64,000 nt of DNA from Bradyrhizobium diazoefficiens (GCF_016616885.1 NZ_CP067102.1:6166501-6230500); one strand, 5' to 3'. Numbered from the stretch's first letter, positions 8,906 to 18,578 are shown. Notes: generated from the sequence alone by a model not told the origin. Numbers and translations are program-made.

Positions 8906-8934
8906 CGGCCGGGTCGCTTGCTTCACCGGCCGCA
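8906..8934. terminator. GC-rich hairpin between convergent genes
   Basis: GCGGCCGG (8906-8913) and CCGGCCGC (8927-8934) form an 8-bp stem in the 83-bp gap between the convergent SGNH hydrolase and NCS2 permease genes. No clear T-run follows on either strand. Its position suggests a shared terminator. Confidence 0.4.
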
Positions 8935-8953
8935 ATCGCCAGATCTCGACTGT

Positions 8954-10621
8954 CTATTCCGCCGGTGCCGCATGCATTTCCGGATGCACGGCATAATGCT
9001 CGGCGGTGCCGAGCTTGCTCGCCGCGAACAGGCCGGCCGCCATCGCGGCATAGGCGAACGCCACGGCAGGCGTGACACCAAAGCCGCCGCCGATTCCGAC
9101 TGCTTCGCCGTGCATGAAGCCAAAGTAGGTCAGCAGCGCACCGACGAATGCGAAGGCCGACGCCTTTTCGAAGTCGCGCTCGATGATGAAGACGGCGATC
9201 GCACCCAGGATCAGACCGCCGAGGATGGAGCCGCCGCCCATGACTTCGAGGCCGTGATAGAAGACGCCTTGCTGCGGAAGCGCGGCGATCGCGGCCGCCT
9301 TGACCGCGTCGGCCTTGTCGGCCGCCAAGCCGCCGACGGTTGCCGCCGCATTCATGGTCGAGCCGAGCATGGTGTCGATCTGGAGCTTGGCCCAGGCGGC
9401 GAGATGCGGCGTGAAGGCCAGCGCCACGGCGGGCGCGTGCTTCGACGGCGTGGTCTGGAAGGCCTGCGCGGTCATCAGCATGCCGATATAGAGCAGGATC
9501 GGCGAGATCGCGACGACGGGCACCAGCGCCAACAGCACCGAGATGACGCCGAACCAGGACAGGACCACCACCATGATGCCGGTCGCCGCCGAATAGCCGA
9601 TCCGGCCGCCCATCGCCTTCCAGCCGGGATGACCGATATAGACCGCGTTGATGAAGGGATTGCCCATCAGACAGCCGATCAGGCTGACGACGCCGTCGGC
9701 GGTCAGCACCCGCGTGGTCGGATATTCGTCGCCGGCGGCTTCTGCGCTCTCGACATTGTCCATGGCCTCGACGAGGTCATAGATGCCGAAAGGAATCGCC
9801 GTCACCAGGATGATTCCGAGATATTCGAAGCCGGAAAAGACATAGTTCGCCGCCGGGATCGGCACCGAGAAGCCGAAATTGGCGAAGGCATCGCCGACGC
9901 CGTTGACGCTCAATCCGCCGAGGCCGAGACCGAACAGGTTCGAGCCCCAGGCGATGATCATGCCGACCACGATCGCGACCAGCCCGGCGGGAATGCTCTT
10001 CGGATATTTCACGCCACCGAACCAGCTCACCAGAATGATGGCGAAGCAGACCAGACCGATCTGCGGGGTCATGTACATCTCGAGCGCCGGACGCATCGCG
10101 ATGAAGGTCAGCGAGACGCCTGCGAGCGTGCCGAGCAGTGCGGCGCGCGGGGTGATCTTCCGGATAAAGGGCGCGATGAAGCCGCCGATCATCAGGATGA
10201 AGCTCTGGAAGAACACCCAGACCAGGCCGGCCGACCAACCTTTCAAGGGATCGCCGGTCTTGAGCGTCACCGGCAGCATGATCACGAATGTGACGATGAA
10301 CATGTGCGGCACGCTGACGCCGGAGGGCAGCGCGCAAACGTCGCTACGGCCGGTCTTCTGCGCGAGACGATAGGCGAGGTACGCGTAGTAGAAGGTGGAG
10401 AGGCACATCATGAGCCCGAGTGCGGGCAGGATGCGGCCGAACACGAGACTGTCCGGCATTTTCAGCACGAAGCGCAACAGGCCCGTGAGCACCAGCATGT
10501 TGACGAGGATGTTGGTGCCGAAGCCGAAAAACGCATTCCAGTCGCCCGATGTCCATAGCGCCGGCTTGAACTCGGACCTGTTCATCTCGGATTTGCCGGC
10601 CGTCCCCGTCGATGCGCTCAT
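8954..10621 (-). CDS. NCS2-family nucleobase permease
   Basis: Inner-membrane permease of 555 residues with about 12-14 hydrophobic segments. It is related to xanthine/uracil/AzgA-type NCS2 carriers (for example GFGTNILVNMLVLTG near the N-terminus and a conserved GDEYPTTRVL loop in the middle). It starts 4 bp after the stop of the cysteine hydrolase on the same strand, so the two form an operon. The partner enzyme suggests import of a nitrogen-rich heterocycle or urea derivative such as uracil, cyanurate or biuret. The exact substrate cannot be assigned from sequence. Confidence 0.85.
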   Translation of the reverse strand: MSASTGTAGKSEMNRSEFKPALWTSGDWNAFFGFGTNILVNMLVLTGLLRFVLKMPDSLVFGRILPALGLMMCLSTFYYAYLAYRLAQKTGRSDVCALPSGVSVPHMFIVTFVIMLPVTLKTGDPLKGWSAGLVWVFFQSFILMIGGFIAPFIRKITPRAALLGTLAGVSLTFIAMRPALEMYMTPQIGLVCFAIILVSWFGGVKYPKSIPAGLVAIVVGMIIAWGSNLFGLGLGGLSVNGVGDAFANFGFSVPIPAANYVFSGFEYLGIILVTAIPFGIYDLVEAMDNVESAEAAGDEYPTTRVLTADGVVSLIGCLMGNPFINAVYIGHPGWKAMGGRIGYSAATGIMVVVLSWFGVISVLLALVPVVAISPILLYIGMLMTAQAFQTTPSKHAPAVALAFTPHLAAWAKLQIDTMLGSTMNAAATVGGLAADKADAVKAAAIAALPQQGVFYHGLEVMGGGSILGGLILGAIAVFIIERDFEKASAFAFVGALLTYFGFMHGEAVGIGGGFGVTPAVAFAYAAMAAGLFAASKLGTAEHYAVHPEMHAAPAE

Positions 10622-10625
10622 GATA

Positions 10626-11330
10626 TTACCCCTGTGTGGTCGAAGTCCTCATCGCCTCCAAGACTGCGGCTGAGTCCGCGACCCAGCCGAAGATGCCGCC
10701 CTGGGCCTTGATCATCTTCAGGCCCATCTCGTGAAACTCGGGGAAGTAGGATGCGCAGCCATCCGAGATGACGACGCAGCGATAGCCGCGGTCATTGGCC
10801 TCGCGCACGGTGGTGTTGACGCACACTTCGGTGGTGACGCCGCACACCAGGAGATTTTCGATGCCGTATTTCTCCAGCACATCGGTCAGCTCGGTGGCGT
10901 AGAACGCGCCCTTGCCGGGCTTGTCGATGACGACCTCGCTGTCGAGCGGATAGAGCTCGGGGATGATGTCGTGGCCGGCTTCGCCGCGGATGAGAATGCG
11001 GCCCATCGGACCGGGATCGCCGATGCGCAAGGACGGCGCGCCGCGCTCGACTTTCGCCGGCGGCGCATCGGAGAGATCGGGCAGATGGCCTTCGCGGGTG
11101 TGGATCACCAGCATTCCGGTGTCGCGTGCGGCCGCGAGCATCGCGCCGATCGGCTTCACCGCACGCGCGAGCTGGCTGACATCATTGCCGAGCGTTTCAC
11201 CGAAGCCTCCGGGCTCCATGAAGTCGCGCTGCATGTCGATGATCAGAAGCGCCGTGCTTGCCCAGTCGAGCTGGATCGGCTCGGGCTCGGCGCTGATGAT
11301 GCCCAGTGTCGGCTTGGTTGAGTTCAACAT
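10626..11330 (-). CDS. Isochorismatase-like cysteine hydrolase, biuret amidohydrolase-like
   Basis: 234-residue cysteine hydrolase. The catalytic triad is visible: Asp in LIIDMQRDF, Lys in DKPGKGAF, and Cys in [11 protein letters not shown]. From memory, the segments [20 protein letters not shown] and EANDRGYRC closely resemble characterised biuret amidohydrolase of Rhizobium, so the likely reaction is hydrolysis of a C-N bond in biuret or a related ureide (RutB-type ureidoacrylate hydrolase is the alternative). It is cytosolic, with no signal peptide. It is the first gene of an operon with an NCS2 permease. A near-palindromic GntR-like site lies about 50 bp upstream. Confidence 0.8.
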   Translation of the reverse strand: MLNSTKPTLGIISAEPEPIQLDWASTALLIIDMQRDFMEPGGFGETLGNDVSQLARAVKPIGAMLAAARDTGMLVIHTREGHLPDLSDAPPAKVERGAPSLRIGDPGPMGRILIRGEAGHDIIPELYPLDSEVVIDKPGKGAFYATELTDVLEKYGIENLLVCGVTTEVCVNTTVREANDRGYRCVVISDGCASYFPEFHEMGLKMIKAQGGIFGWVADSAAVLEAMRTSTTQG

Positions 11331-11380
11331 GACGCCCCCGCGAGAACTCTCTTTGCCAGGAGTTCTGCAAGCGCCGTGCC

Positions 11381-11392
11381 ATTGTGTACAAT
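11381..11392. promoter_or_regulatory. Candidate GntR-type operator, ATTGTGTACAAT
   Basis: ATTGT-GT-ACAAT is an inverted repeat about 50 bp upstream of the cysteine hydrolase start. It resembles FCD-type GntR operators (TTGTATACAA). No GntR gene is present in the window, so the regulator is unassigned. Confidence 0.4.
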
Positions 11393-11530
11393 TGCGATTG
11401 AACGCGCAGCGTAGAGAAATTCGCAGCGCTATCAGAATGTTATCGGAAGAGACCGCGTTTGCTTATTCGCTGTGCGACGGCTTTGCGACGTGCATTTGCC
11501 TAGACGATGAGCGGCAGTGAAGCGCGCTTC

Positions 11531-11996
11531 TTAGCTGCGGCCAGTATCTCCATACAGCCGCCGATGCTCCTCCTCATATGGCGCATAGGAATCCTTCAGC
11601 GTCGCCATGTTGAGCAGCATCGTGGCGACCATCGTGCCCGCCTTGTCGAACACTCGCGTCTTGATCCAGGCGCTCTCGATGCGGCGGCTGCCGGACAGCG
11701 CGACCACCTCGCGTTCGACCTCGTATTCCTCGTCGACGAACAGCGGACCCTTCACCAGCCGGATCTCCTGGTCGGCGAACAGGCCGACAGCCGGCCCCTT
11801 GGCCGGCAGCGGATCGTCCTTGGAGCGGTACTGAAACAATACGCTCAGCATCTCCATCGGGATGATGGCTCTGTTCCACGGATTGCCCGCGCCTGAATAG
11901 TACGGCGAGGTCTCAGTGATGACGTCGAGCTTCTGCCGCAGCGATCAGGGCTTCGGTCGTCTCCGTGATCTCGGTGTCGAATGCGTTTGCAGCCAT
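11531..11996 (-). pseudogene. Frameshifted conserved hypothetical gene
   Basis: Two reading frames on the minus strand join into one plausible protein. The first starts at the ATG at 11996 (MAANAFDTEITETTEALIAA) after a GTGGAGAA ribosome site, and runs into a stop about 80 bp later. The second frame continues as LRQKLDVITETSPYYSGAGN, then PWNRAIIPMEML, to the stop at 11531. A single-base shift near 11940 restores one frame of about 154 residues. I cannot place it in a family with certainty; the C-terminal half is reminiscent of the N-terminal hydratase (FAS1/MaoC-like) fold. It could be real decay or a sequencing error. Confidence 0.6.
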
Positions 11997-12159
11997 GATG
12001 TTCTCCACAAGCAGCCATGACTAGCAGGAGCGCCACGGATGCGGCTAGCCGTATTGACTTCGCAGGCCCATGCCCTTGACTGTCACAATTTGCGTCGCGC
12101 AGCCGCAAATCCTTCCCGCAGCGCAAACCCCCGCCGATTAAGAGACGAGGACTCCTGAA

Positions 12160-15100
12160 ATGACGCTGATGCAGGTCGAGCTGGACGACAAATACCGGCT
12201 CGAATCGAAGCGGATCTTCCTGTCAGGCACCCAGGCCCTGGTCCGCTTGCCCATGTTGCAGCGCGAACGCGACCGGCTCCAGGGGCTCAACACCGGCGGC
12301 TTCATCTCGGGCTATCGCGGTTCCCCGCTCGGCATGTATGATCACGCGCTGTGGCGCGCGAAGTCGCACCTGCAGCAGCACGACATCGCCTTCGTCCCCG
12401 GCCTGAACGAGGACCTTGCGGCGACCGCCGTCTGGGGCAGCCAGCAGGTCGGCCTGTTTCCAGGCGCCAAGGTCGATGGCGTATTCGGCATCTGGTACGG
12501 CAAGGGCCCCGGCGTCGACCGTTCGGTCGACGCGCTCAAGCACGCCAATGCGGCCGGCACCTCGCTCAATGGCGGCGTGCTCGCACTCGCCGGCGACGAC
12601 CACGGCTGCCAGTCCTCGACGCTGGCGCATCAGAGCGAGCAGGTGTTCGCGGCGGCCCTGATCCCCGTGATCAATCCGGCAACGCTGCAGGACTATCTCG
12701 ATCTCGGCCTCTACGGTTTTGCGCTGTCGCGCTTCTCCGGCTGCTGGGTCGGCTTCAAGGCGATCAGCGAGACCGTGGAGAGCTCGGCGTCGATTGACAG
12801 CGACCCTGAACGTATCCGGATCAAGCTGCCCGACGATTTCGAGATGCCGCCGGGAGGTCTCAACATCCGCTGGCCCGATCCGCCGCTTGACGCCGAGCGG
12901 CGGCTGTTCGGCCCGAAGATGGCCGCGGTACAGGCCTTTGCCCGCGCCAACCAGCTCGACCGTATCGTGCTCGATTCAAAGCCCGCGCGGCTCGGCATCG
13001 TCGCGACCGGCAAGGCCTATCTCGACCTGCGCCAGGCGCTCGCTGATCTCGGCATTACCGACAAGGACGCGCAGGATCTCGGCCTGCGCATCTACAAGGT
13101 CGCACTGACCTGGCCGCTGGAGGAAAGCGGCGCCAAGCGTTTCGCCGAAGGTCTTCAGGACGTGCTGGTGGTCGAGGAGAAGCGCGGCTTCATCGAAGAC
13201 CAGCTGATGCGCATCCTCTACAATATCGATGCATCCAGGCGTCCGACGGTCACGGGCAAGCGCGACGAAAGCGGCGCCCCGCTGCTACCGAGCGAAGGCG
13301 AGCTGACGCCGACCATCGTTGCGGGCGCGCTGGTGGCGCGCTTGCGCAAGCTCGGCCATCACAGCCCGGTGCTGGAGCAGCGCCTCGCCCGGCTCGCGGC
13401 CTTCGACAATCCCGTCACCGCCGGCACGCAGATCAAGCTCGCGCGCACGCCGTTCTTCTGCTCGGGCTGCCCGCACAATTCCTCGACCCGCGTACCCGAA
13501 GGCAGCCGCGCCATGGCCGGCATCGGCTGCCACGGCATGGCCCTGAGCATGCCGACGCGCCGCACCGATCTGATCTCGCATATGGGCGCCGAGGGCGTGA
13601 ACTGGATCGGCCAGTCATCCTTCACCACCGAGAAGCACATTTTTCAGAATCTCGGCGACGGCACCTATACGCATTCCGGGCTCCTCGCCCTTCGCGCGGC
13701 ATCGGCCGCCGGCATCAACATCACCTACAAGATCCTCTACAATGACGCCGTCGCGATGACCGGCGGCCAGCCCGCCGAGGGTGGCTTTAACGTCGCGCAG
13801 ATAGCGCACCAGGTCTGGGCCGAGGGTGTGAAGCGGCTGGCGATCGTTTCAGACGATCCGACGAAATATCCTGAGGGCAATTACTTCCCGCAAGGCGCAA
13901 CCATCCATCACCGCCGCGAACTCGATGCCGTGCAGCGCGAGCTGCGCGACATCAAGGGCCTCACGGTCGTCATCTACGACCAGACTTGCGCGGCCGAAAA
14001 GCGCCGCCGCCGCAAGCGCGGGCTCTATCCAGATCCGGCCAAACGCGCCTTCATCAACGAGCTCGTCTGCGAAGGCTGCGGCGATTGCTCGCAGGCTTCC
14101 AACTGCGTCTCGGTGCAGCCGCTGGAAACCGAGTTCGGCCGCAAGCGCCAGATCGACCAGTCGAACTGCAACAAGGACTTTTCCTGCGTCGAGGGCTTTT
14201 GCCCGAGTTTTGTTACCGTGCATGGCGGTTCGCTGAAGCGCATGACGACCTCGGGGGTGGATTCAGGCCAACTGTTCGCCGATTTGCCGCTGCCGCCCGC
14301 GCGTGAGCTGGAAGGCCCCTACAATATCCTCGTCACCGGCATCGGCGGCACCGGCGTCATCACCATCGGCGCCCTGCTCGGCATGGCCGCCCATGTCGAC
14401 GGCCGCGGCTGCTCGGCGCTCGACTTCACCGGCCTGTCGCAGAAGAACGGCGCGGTGATGAGCCATGTCCGTATTGCGCCGAAGCCGGAGGACATTTCCG
14501 CCGTCCGCATCACCACCGGCGGCGCCGACGTCATCCTCGGCTGCGACATGATCGTCTCGGCAGGCCCGACCGCACTCAGCCGCGCCGAGCGCGGGGTGAC
14601 CAAGGCCTATATCAACGCCGACCTGCAGCCGACCGCGAGCTTCGTGCAAAACCCCGATATCGATTTCGAGATGGGAACGATGCAGACCGTGCTGCGCGAT
14701 GCCGTCGGCGACAAGAACCTCGACATCATCGACGCGACAGGTATTGCCGCGGCGCTGATGGGCGACAGCATCGCGACCAATCCCTTCATGCTCGGCTTCG
14801 CCTTCCAGAGGGGCGCGATCCCGCTGTCGCTGGAGGCCCTGCTCCGCGCCATCGAGATCAACGGCGCCGCGATCGAGATGAACAAGCTCGCCTTCACCTG
14901 GGGGCGGCTGGCGGCCCACGACATGTCGCGGGTGCGCAGCGTGCTCCAGTTCAAGAGCCGGGCGTCTACTCCGACAAAGTCGCTCGACGACATCATCACG
15001 ACGCGCGCCGAATTCCTGACCGGCTATCAGGACAAGGCCTACGCGGATCGCTATCTCGCGGCCGTTGCCATGGTGCGCAAGGCAGAGAATGCCGCCTCGC

Positions 15101-15636
15101 CCGCGTCCACGGAGCTGACCGAGGCGGTCGCGAAAAACCTGTTCAAGCTGATGTCCTACAAGGACGAGTATGAGGTCGCGCGGCTTTACACCGACGGCAG
15201 CTTTGCCAGCAAGGTGTCGGAGAAATTCGACGGCAACTTCACGCTGAAATACCACTTGGCTCCGCCGATCTTTGCAAAGCGCGACAAGACGACGGGACGC
15301 CTTCAGAAGCAGGAGTTCGGCGGCTGGATGATCCATGCCTTCCGCGTGCTGGCAAAACTCAAATTCCTGCGCGGCGGCGCGCTCGACCCGTTCGGCCGCA
15401 CCGAGGAGCGCCGCACCGAGCGGAAGCTGGTCGAGGATTATCTCGCGATGATCGATCAGCGGACAGCCGGGCTGACAGCGGCGCAAATTCCGCTGCTGGC
15501 GCGCCTCGCACGTGTGCCCGAGACGATCCGTGGCTTCGGCCACGTCAAGGAAGCCAACATCAAGCTGGCGGCGGCCGAGAAGGCGCGGCTCGAGGCGGAA
15601 CTGGAAAACAGCCGCTTTGCCGTGGCTGCGGAGTAG
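12160..15636 (+). CDS. Indolepyruvate ferredoxin oxidoreductase, fused large form
   Basis: 1158-residue cytosolic enzyme that oxidatively decarboxylates aryl- or branched 2-oxoacids to acyl-CoA with ferredoxin. Domain order: an N-terminal 2-oxoacid oxidoreductase alpha-like region (GYRGSPLGMYDHALW, residues 50-65), a TPP-binding region around residues 430-600 (FCSGCPHNSST, GIGCHGMA), a cysteine-rich iron-sulfur region near 630-690 (CEGCGDCSQASNC and further Cys), and a C-terminal gamma-type domain (ILVTGIGGTGVITIGALLG, about 725-743). It is the single-chain form common in alpha- and betaproteobacteria, not the split IorA/IorB pair. It stands alone on this strand. A purine-rich GAGACGAGGAC sits upstream of the ATG. 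Confidence 0.93.
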   Translation: MTLMQVELDDKYRLESKRIFLSGTQALVRLPMLQRERDRLQGLNTGGFISGYRGSPLGMYDHALWRAKSHLQQHDIAFVPGLNEDLAATAVWGSQQVGLFPGAKVDGVFGIWYGKGPGVDRSVDALKHANAAGTSLNGGVLALAGDDHGCQSSTLAHQSEQVFAAALIPVINPATLQDYLDLGLYGFALSRFSGCWVGFKAISETVESSASIDSDPERIRIKLPDDFEMPPGGLNIRWPDPPLDAERRLFGPKMAAVQAFARANQLDRIVLDSKPARLGIVATGKAYLDLRQALADLGITDKDAQDLGLRIYKVALTWPLEESGAKRFAEGLQDVLVVEEKRGFIEDQLMRILYNIDASRRPTVTGKRDESGAPLLPSEGELTPTIVAGALVARLRKLGHHSPVLEQRLARLAAFDNPVTAGTQIKLARTPFFCSGCPHNSSTRVPEGSRAMAGIGCHGMALSMPTRRTDLISHMGAEGVNWIGQSSFTTEKHIFQNLGDGTYTHSGLLALRAASAAGINITYKILYNDAVAMTGGQPAEGGFNVAQIAHQVWAEGVKRLAIVSDDPTKYPEGNYFPQGATIHHRRELDAVQRELRDIKGLTVVIYDQTCAAEKRRRRKRGLYPDPAKRAFINELVCEGCGDCSQASNCVSVQPLETEFGRKRQIDQSNCNKDFSCVEGFCPSFVTVHGGSLKRMTTSGVDSGQLFADLPLPPARELEGPYNILVTGIGGTGVITIGALLGMAAHVDGRGCSALDFTGLSQKNGAVMSHVRIAPKPEDISAVRITTGGADVILGCDMIVSAGPTALSRAERGVTKAYINADLQPTASFVQNPDIDFEMGTMQTVLRDAVGDKNLDIIDATGIAAALMGDSIATNPFMLGFAFQRGAIPLSLEALLRAIEINGAAIEMNKLAFTWGRLAAHDMSRVRSVLQFKSRASTPTKSLDDIITTRAEFLTGYQDKAYADRYLAAVAMVRKAENAASPASTELTEAVAKNLFKLMSYKDEYEVARLYTDGSFASKVSEKFDGNFTLKYHLAPPIFAKRDKTTGRLQKQEFGGWMIHAFRVLAKLKFLRGGALDPFGRTEERRTERKLVEDYLAMIDQRTAGLTAAQIPLLARLARVPETIRGFGHVKEANIKLAAAEKARLEAELENSRFAVAAE

Positions 15637-15658
15637 CGACTAAGCGTTCTCTCTCCGC

Positions 15659-15747
15659 CCGTCATTGCGAGGAGCAAAGCGACGAAGCAATCCAGACCGC
15701 CACCACGGATGGATTTCTGGATTGCTTCGCTGCGCTCGCAATGACGG
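15659..15747. repeat. Dispersed palindromic repeat of the 'CGTCATTGCGAG' type
   Basis: The left arm starts CCGTCATTGCGAGGAGCAAA (15659) and continues through GCGACGAAGCAATCCAGA. The right arm, TCTGGATTGCTTCGCTGCG...CTCGCAATGACGG (15716-15747), is its near-perfect reverse complement. The loop is about 19 bp. This matches a repeat family found at many loci in Bradyrhizobium and Rhodopseudomonas. It lies between two convergent genes and could form a long hairpin that stops transcription in both directions. Confidence 0.85.
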
Positions 15748-15774
15748 AGGTTGTGGATACGGCAGAGACAATAA

Positions 15775-17499
15775 CTAGACAGATGCCTTCGCAGCACTCG
15801 GCGTAACCGCCGCCCCCTCCGCCAGATGCCGTCCCGCAATAAACCCAAACGTCAGCGCCGGCCCGAGCGTGATGCCCGGCCCGGGACAATTGCCGTTCAT
15901 GATCGAACCCATGTCGTTGCCGCAGGCATAGAGGCCCGTGATCGGCGTGCCGTCCTCGCGAAGCACGCGCGCTTGCGCATCGACCCTCAGGCCGATGGCG
16001 GTGCCGAGATCGGCCGGGTAGATCCGCATCGCGAAGAACGGCGCGCGAATGATCGGCGCGACGCAAGGGTTGGGCTTGTGGCTGATATCGCCGAGGTGAC
16101 GCTGGTAGATGGTGCTGCCACGGCCGAATTCGGGATCGCGGCCCTCCTTCGCGTCGGAATTGTAGCTCGCGAGCGTCGCCGTGAGCACCGACGGCTTGAT
16201 GCCGATCTTCCCCGCGAGCGGCGCGATATCCGGAGCCTCGATCAACTCGCCGCTCGCCACGTAGCGCCCGATACCACGCGTAAATGCCTTGATGCGGCCG
16301 AGGCCATAGCTCCAGAGAAACTGACGGTCGCAGATCAAATAGAACGGCCGATCGGGTTCGCCATTGCCGTCACGCAGCATGGCGAGCACGAACTCGTGGT
16401 AGGACAGCGCCTCGTTGACAAAGCGTCGGCCCGCCGCATTCACCGCGATCACGCCGGGCTTGGCGCGGTCGGTGACAGTATGGGGGAACACGCCGCGGCT
16501 ACCGTCGGCGCGGCGGAACAGCGAGGCCGGCACCCAATAGGCCGGGCTGGTCGCATCCGTGTTGAGTACGGCGCCGCTTGCGGTCGCCAGGCGAAGCCCA
16601 TCGCCCGTGGCTGCCGTATTGGTGGCCGAGACGAAGCCAGCCGCCGCGGGGAAGAAGCGTTTGCGCAAAGTCGCATCGTGCGAGAAGCCACCCGTCGCGA
16701 GCACCACGCCGCATCGCGCCGCAATCGAACGGTCGCGTGAGCCGCGGCGGATGACCACGCCACCGACGCGATCGCCCTGCAGCGACAAGTCCTCGACATC
16801 GGCACTGAAGAGGATCTCGACCTGCCGTGCTAGCAGCGACGCATAGAGGCGCGCGGTGAGCGCATTGCCGAGATGGAGCGTCGTGCCGCGCGGGCTACGC
16901 AGCCGCTGCAGCGCGTACTCCGAGACCAGCCGCGCCGCGCGCAGGGTCGAGCGCAGCGACTTCCCAATCCGGCGCAGATGCGGGATGTCGAGGCGATTGA
17001 CCATCATCCCGCCGAACAGCGTGAACTCCGGCAGCGGTGCGCGCAGCCGCGCGAAATGCGCACCCAGCCGGGTGCCATCGAACGCGACTGGCTCCAACAC
17101 GCGGCCGCCGGGCGTCGCACCGAGCCGCTCCGGATAATAGTCCGGATAGACCTTCACCGGCTGCAGGCGCACGTCCGTATTGGCTTCGAGCCAGGCGACC
17201 GCCTCCGGCCCGCGCGCGAGGAAGGCAGCGCGCAATCCGGCGTTGGCGGGTTCCGGCACCGTGCTCGACAGATACCGGACCGCGTCCGTGATGCTGTCGG
17301 AGAGCCCCGCCTCCTTCATCCTGGCATTGGCGGGAATCCAGACCATGCCGGCGGACCAAGCCGTGGTGCCGCCGACGAACGCGGTCTTCTCGATTACCAG
17401 CACGCGCAGGCCTTCGGCGGCGGCGACCGCCGCAGCCGTCATGCCGCCGGCACCTGCGCCGATGACAATGACGTCGTAGGTCTCATGCGCCGGCATCAT
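15775..17499 (-). CDS. FAD-dependent oxidoreductase of the 3-oxosteroid dehydrogenase/fumarate reductase flavoprotein family
   Basis: 574-residue flavoprotein with the FAD motif VIVIGAGAGGMTAAAVAA at about residues 10-27, a second motif EKTAFVGGTTAWSAG, and the C-terminal YACGNDMGS followed by GPGITLGPALTFG that caps FAD in KstD-like enzymes. It has no signal peptide, so it is cytosolic. The reaction is probably dehydrogenation of a cyclic ketone or steroid-like substrate. No steroid-degradation genes flank it, so the substrate is open. The two adjacent Met codons (17499 and 17496) are equivalent start choices. Confidence 0.8.
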   Translation of the reverse strand: MMPAHETYDVIVIGAGAGGMTAAAVAAAEGLRVLVIEKTAFVGGTTAWSAGMVWIPANARMKEAGLSDSITDAVRYLSSTVPEPANAGLRAAFLARGPEAVAWLEANTDVRLQPVKVYPDYYPERLGATPGGRVLEPVAFDGTRLGAHFARLRAPLPEFTLFGGMMVNRLDIPHLRRIGKSLRSTLRAARLVSEYALQRLRSPRGTTLHLGNALTARLYASLLARQVEILFSADVEDLSLQGDRVGGVVIRRGSRDRSIAARCGVVLATGGFSHDATLRKRFFPAAAGFVSATNTAATGDGLRLATASGAVLNTDATSPAYWVPASLFRRADGSRGVFPHTVTDRAKPGVIAVNAAGRRFVNEALSYHEFVLAMLRDGNGEPDRPFYLICDRQFLWSYGLGRIKAFTRGIGRYVASGELIEAPDIAPLAGKIGIKPSVLTATLASYNSDAKEGRDPEFGRGSTIYQRHLGDISHKPNPCVAPIIRAPFFAMRIYPADLGTAIGLRVDAQARVLREDGTPITGLYACGNDMGSIMNGNCPGPGITLGPALTFGFIAGRHLAEGAAVTPSAAKASV

Positions 17500-17558
17500 G
17501 CGGCAAGGGTCCGAAGGCGAGGCATGACACCGTCATACCCCGCCTCGCCCGTCCTGCG

Positions 17559-18578
17559 CTAGCGCTGCGGCTTCCGCTCAATCGGATCGATATCGATCGC
17601 CCGCAGGCGGCCGAGCCGCAGCACGTCCATAGCGAGACGCCGGTCGATCCGGTCGCGGTCGAGCACGCGGATCAGATCGTCGACGCCGTTGATATCGACA
17701 CCGTCCAGCCTGATCACGACGTCGCCGGGCAACAGGCCCGCCTTCGCCGCTGGTCCATCTGGCTCGATCTGCGCGAGCAGCGCGCCCATCTTGTTCTCGA
17801 CGCCGGCCAGCACCGCATGTCGCCGCGGCACCGGCGCGGTCTGTCCGGCGACGCCGATAAAGGCGCGGCGGACATAACCATGGCGGATGATCTCCGAGAG
17901 CACGAACTGCGCGGTATTGCTGGCGACCGCGAAGCAGATGCCTTGCGCGCCATTGATGATGGCGGTGTTGATGCCGATCACCTCGGCATTCGACGACAGC
18001 AGCGGTCCACCGGAATTGCCGGGATTGAGCGCGGCATCGGTCTGGATCACGTCCTCGATGGTGCGCCCGCTGACCGAGCGGATCGAGCGCCCGAGCGCCG
18101 AAACCACGCCGGCGGTGACGGTCGATTCAAAGCCGAGCGGATTGCCGATCGCGATCACGAGCTGACCGCGCCGCAACGTCTTGGAATTGCCAAGCGCGGC
18201 ATAGGGCAGATCGCGCACGCCGTTGGCGCGCAGCAGCGCAAGATCGGTATCGGGATCGACGCCGAGCACGCGGGCGTCGCCGACATGGCCCTCGACATCC
18301 CGCAGCCGGATCTCCTTGGAGGCGCCGACCACATGGCTGTTGGTCAGCACGAGCCCGTCCGGCGAAATCACGATGCCGGAGCCGAGCCCGCCGCGCTCGC
18401 GACCGTTCGGCATTTTTGGCCCGGTCTCGACACGGACCACGGCCGGACCGACGCGGTCGGTCACATCGATCACGGCATTGGAATAGGCATCCAGCAAGGT
18501 CCGGTCATCGACCGGAGCAGAGGCTCTCGTTCGCGATGATGACGCGTCATCGACGATATCTGAAGTGAAATCCAGCAT
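17559..18578 (-). CDS. HtrA/DegP-like S1C serine protease with PDZ domain, no signal peptide
   Basis: 339-residue trypsin-like protease. The catalytic triad is visible: His in LTNSHVVG, Asp in DPDTDLALLR, and Ser in LNPGNSGGPLL. A C-terminal PDZ domain follows, with GLLPGDVVIRLDGVDING. Unlike DegP/DegS, the N-terminus (MLDFTSDIVDDASSS...) has no signal peptide or membrane anchor, so it appears cytosolic unless an upstream start was missed. An AAGGAC lies just before the ATG. No neighbouring stress-response genes are seen. Confidence 0.85.
   Translation of the reverse strand: MLDFTSDIVDDASSSRTRASAPVDDRTLLDAYSNAVIDVTDRVGPAVVRVETGPKMPNGRERGGLGSGIVISPDGLVLTNSHVVGASKEIRLRDVEGHVGDARVLGVDPDTDLALLRANGVRDLPYAALGNSKTLRRGQLVIAIGNPLGFESTVTAGVVSALGRSIRSVSGRTIEDVIQTDAALNPGNSGGPLLSSNAEVIGINTAIINGAQGICFAVASNTAQFVLSEIIRHGYVRRAFIGVAGQTAPVPRRHAVLAGVENKMGALLAQIEPDGPAAKAGLLPGDVVIRLDGVDINGVDDLIRVLDRDRIDRRLAMDVLRLGRLRAIDIDPIERKPQR

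Noticed and set aside
8918..10558. 546-codon open frame opposite the NCS2 permease
   Set aside because: Antisense shadow; composition is low-complexity His/Asp/Arg, with no family features.
14263..15543. 426-codon minus-strand frame within the indolepyruvate oxidoreductase
   Set aside because: Shadow of the gamma-type domain region.
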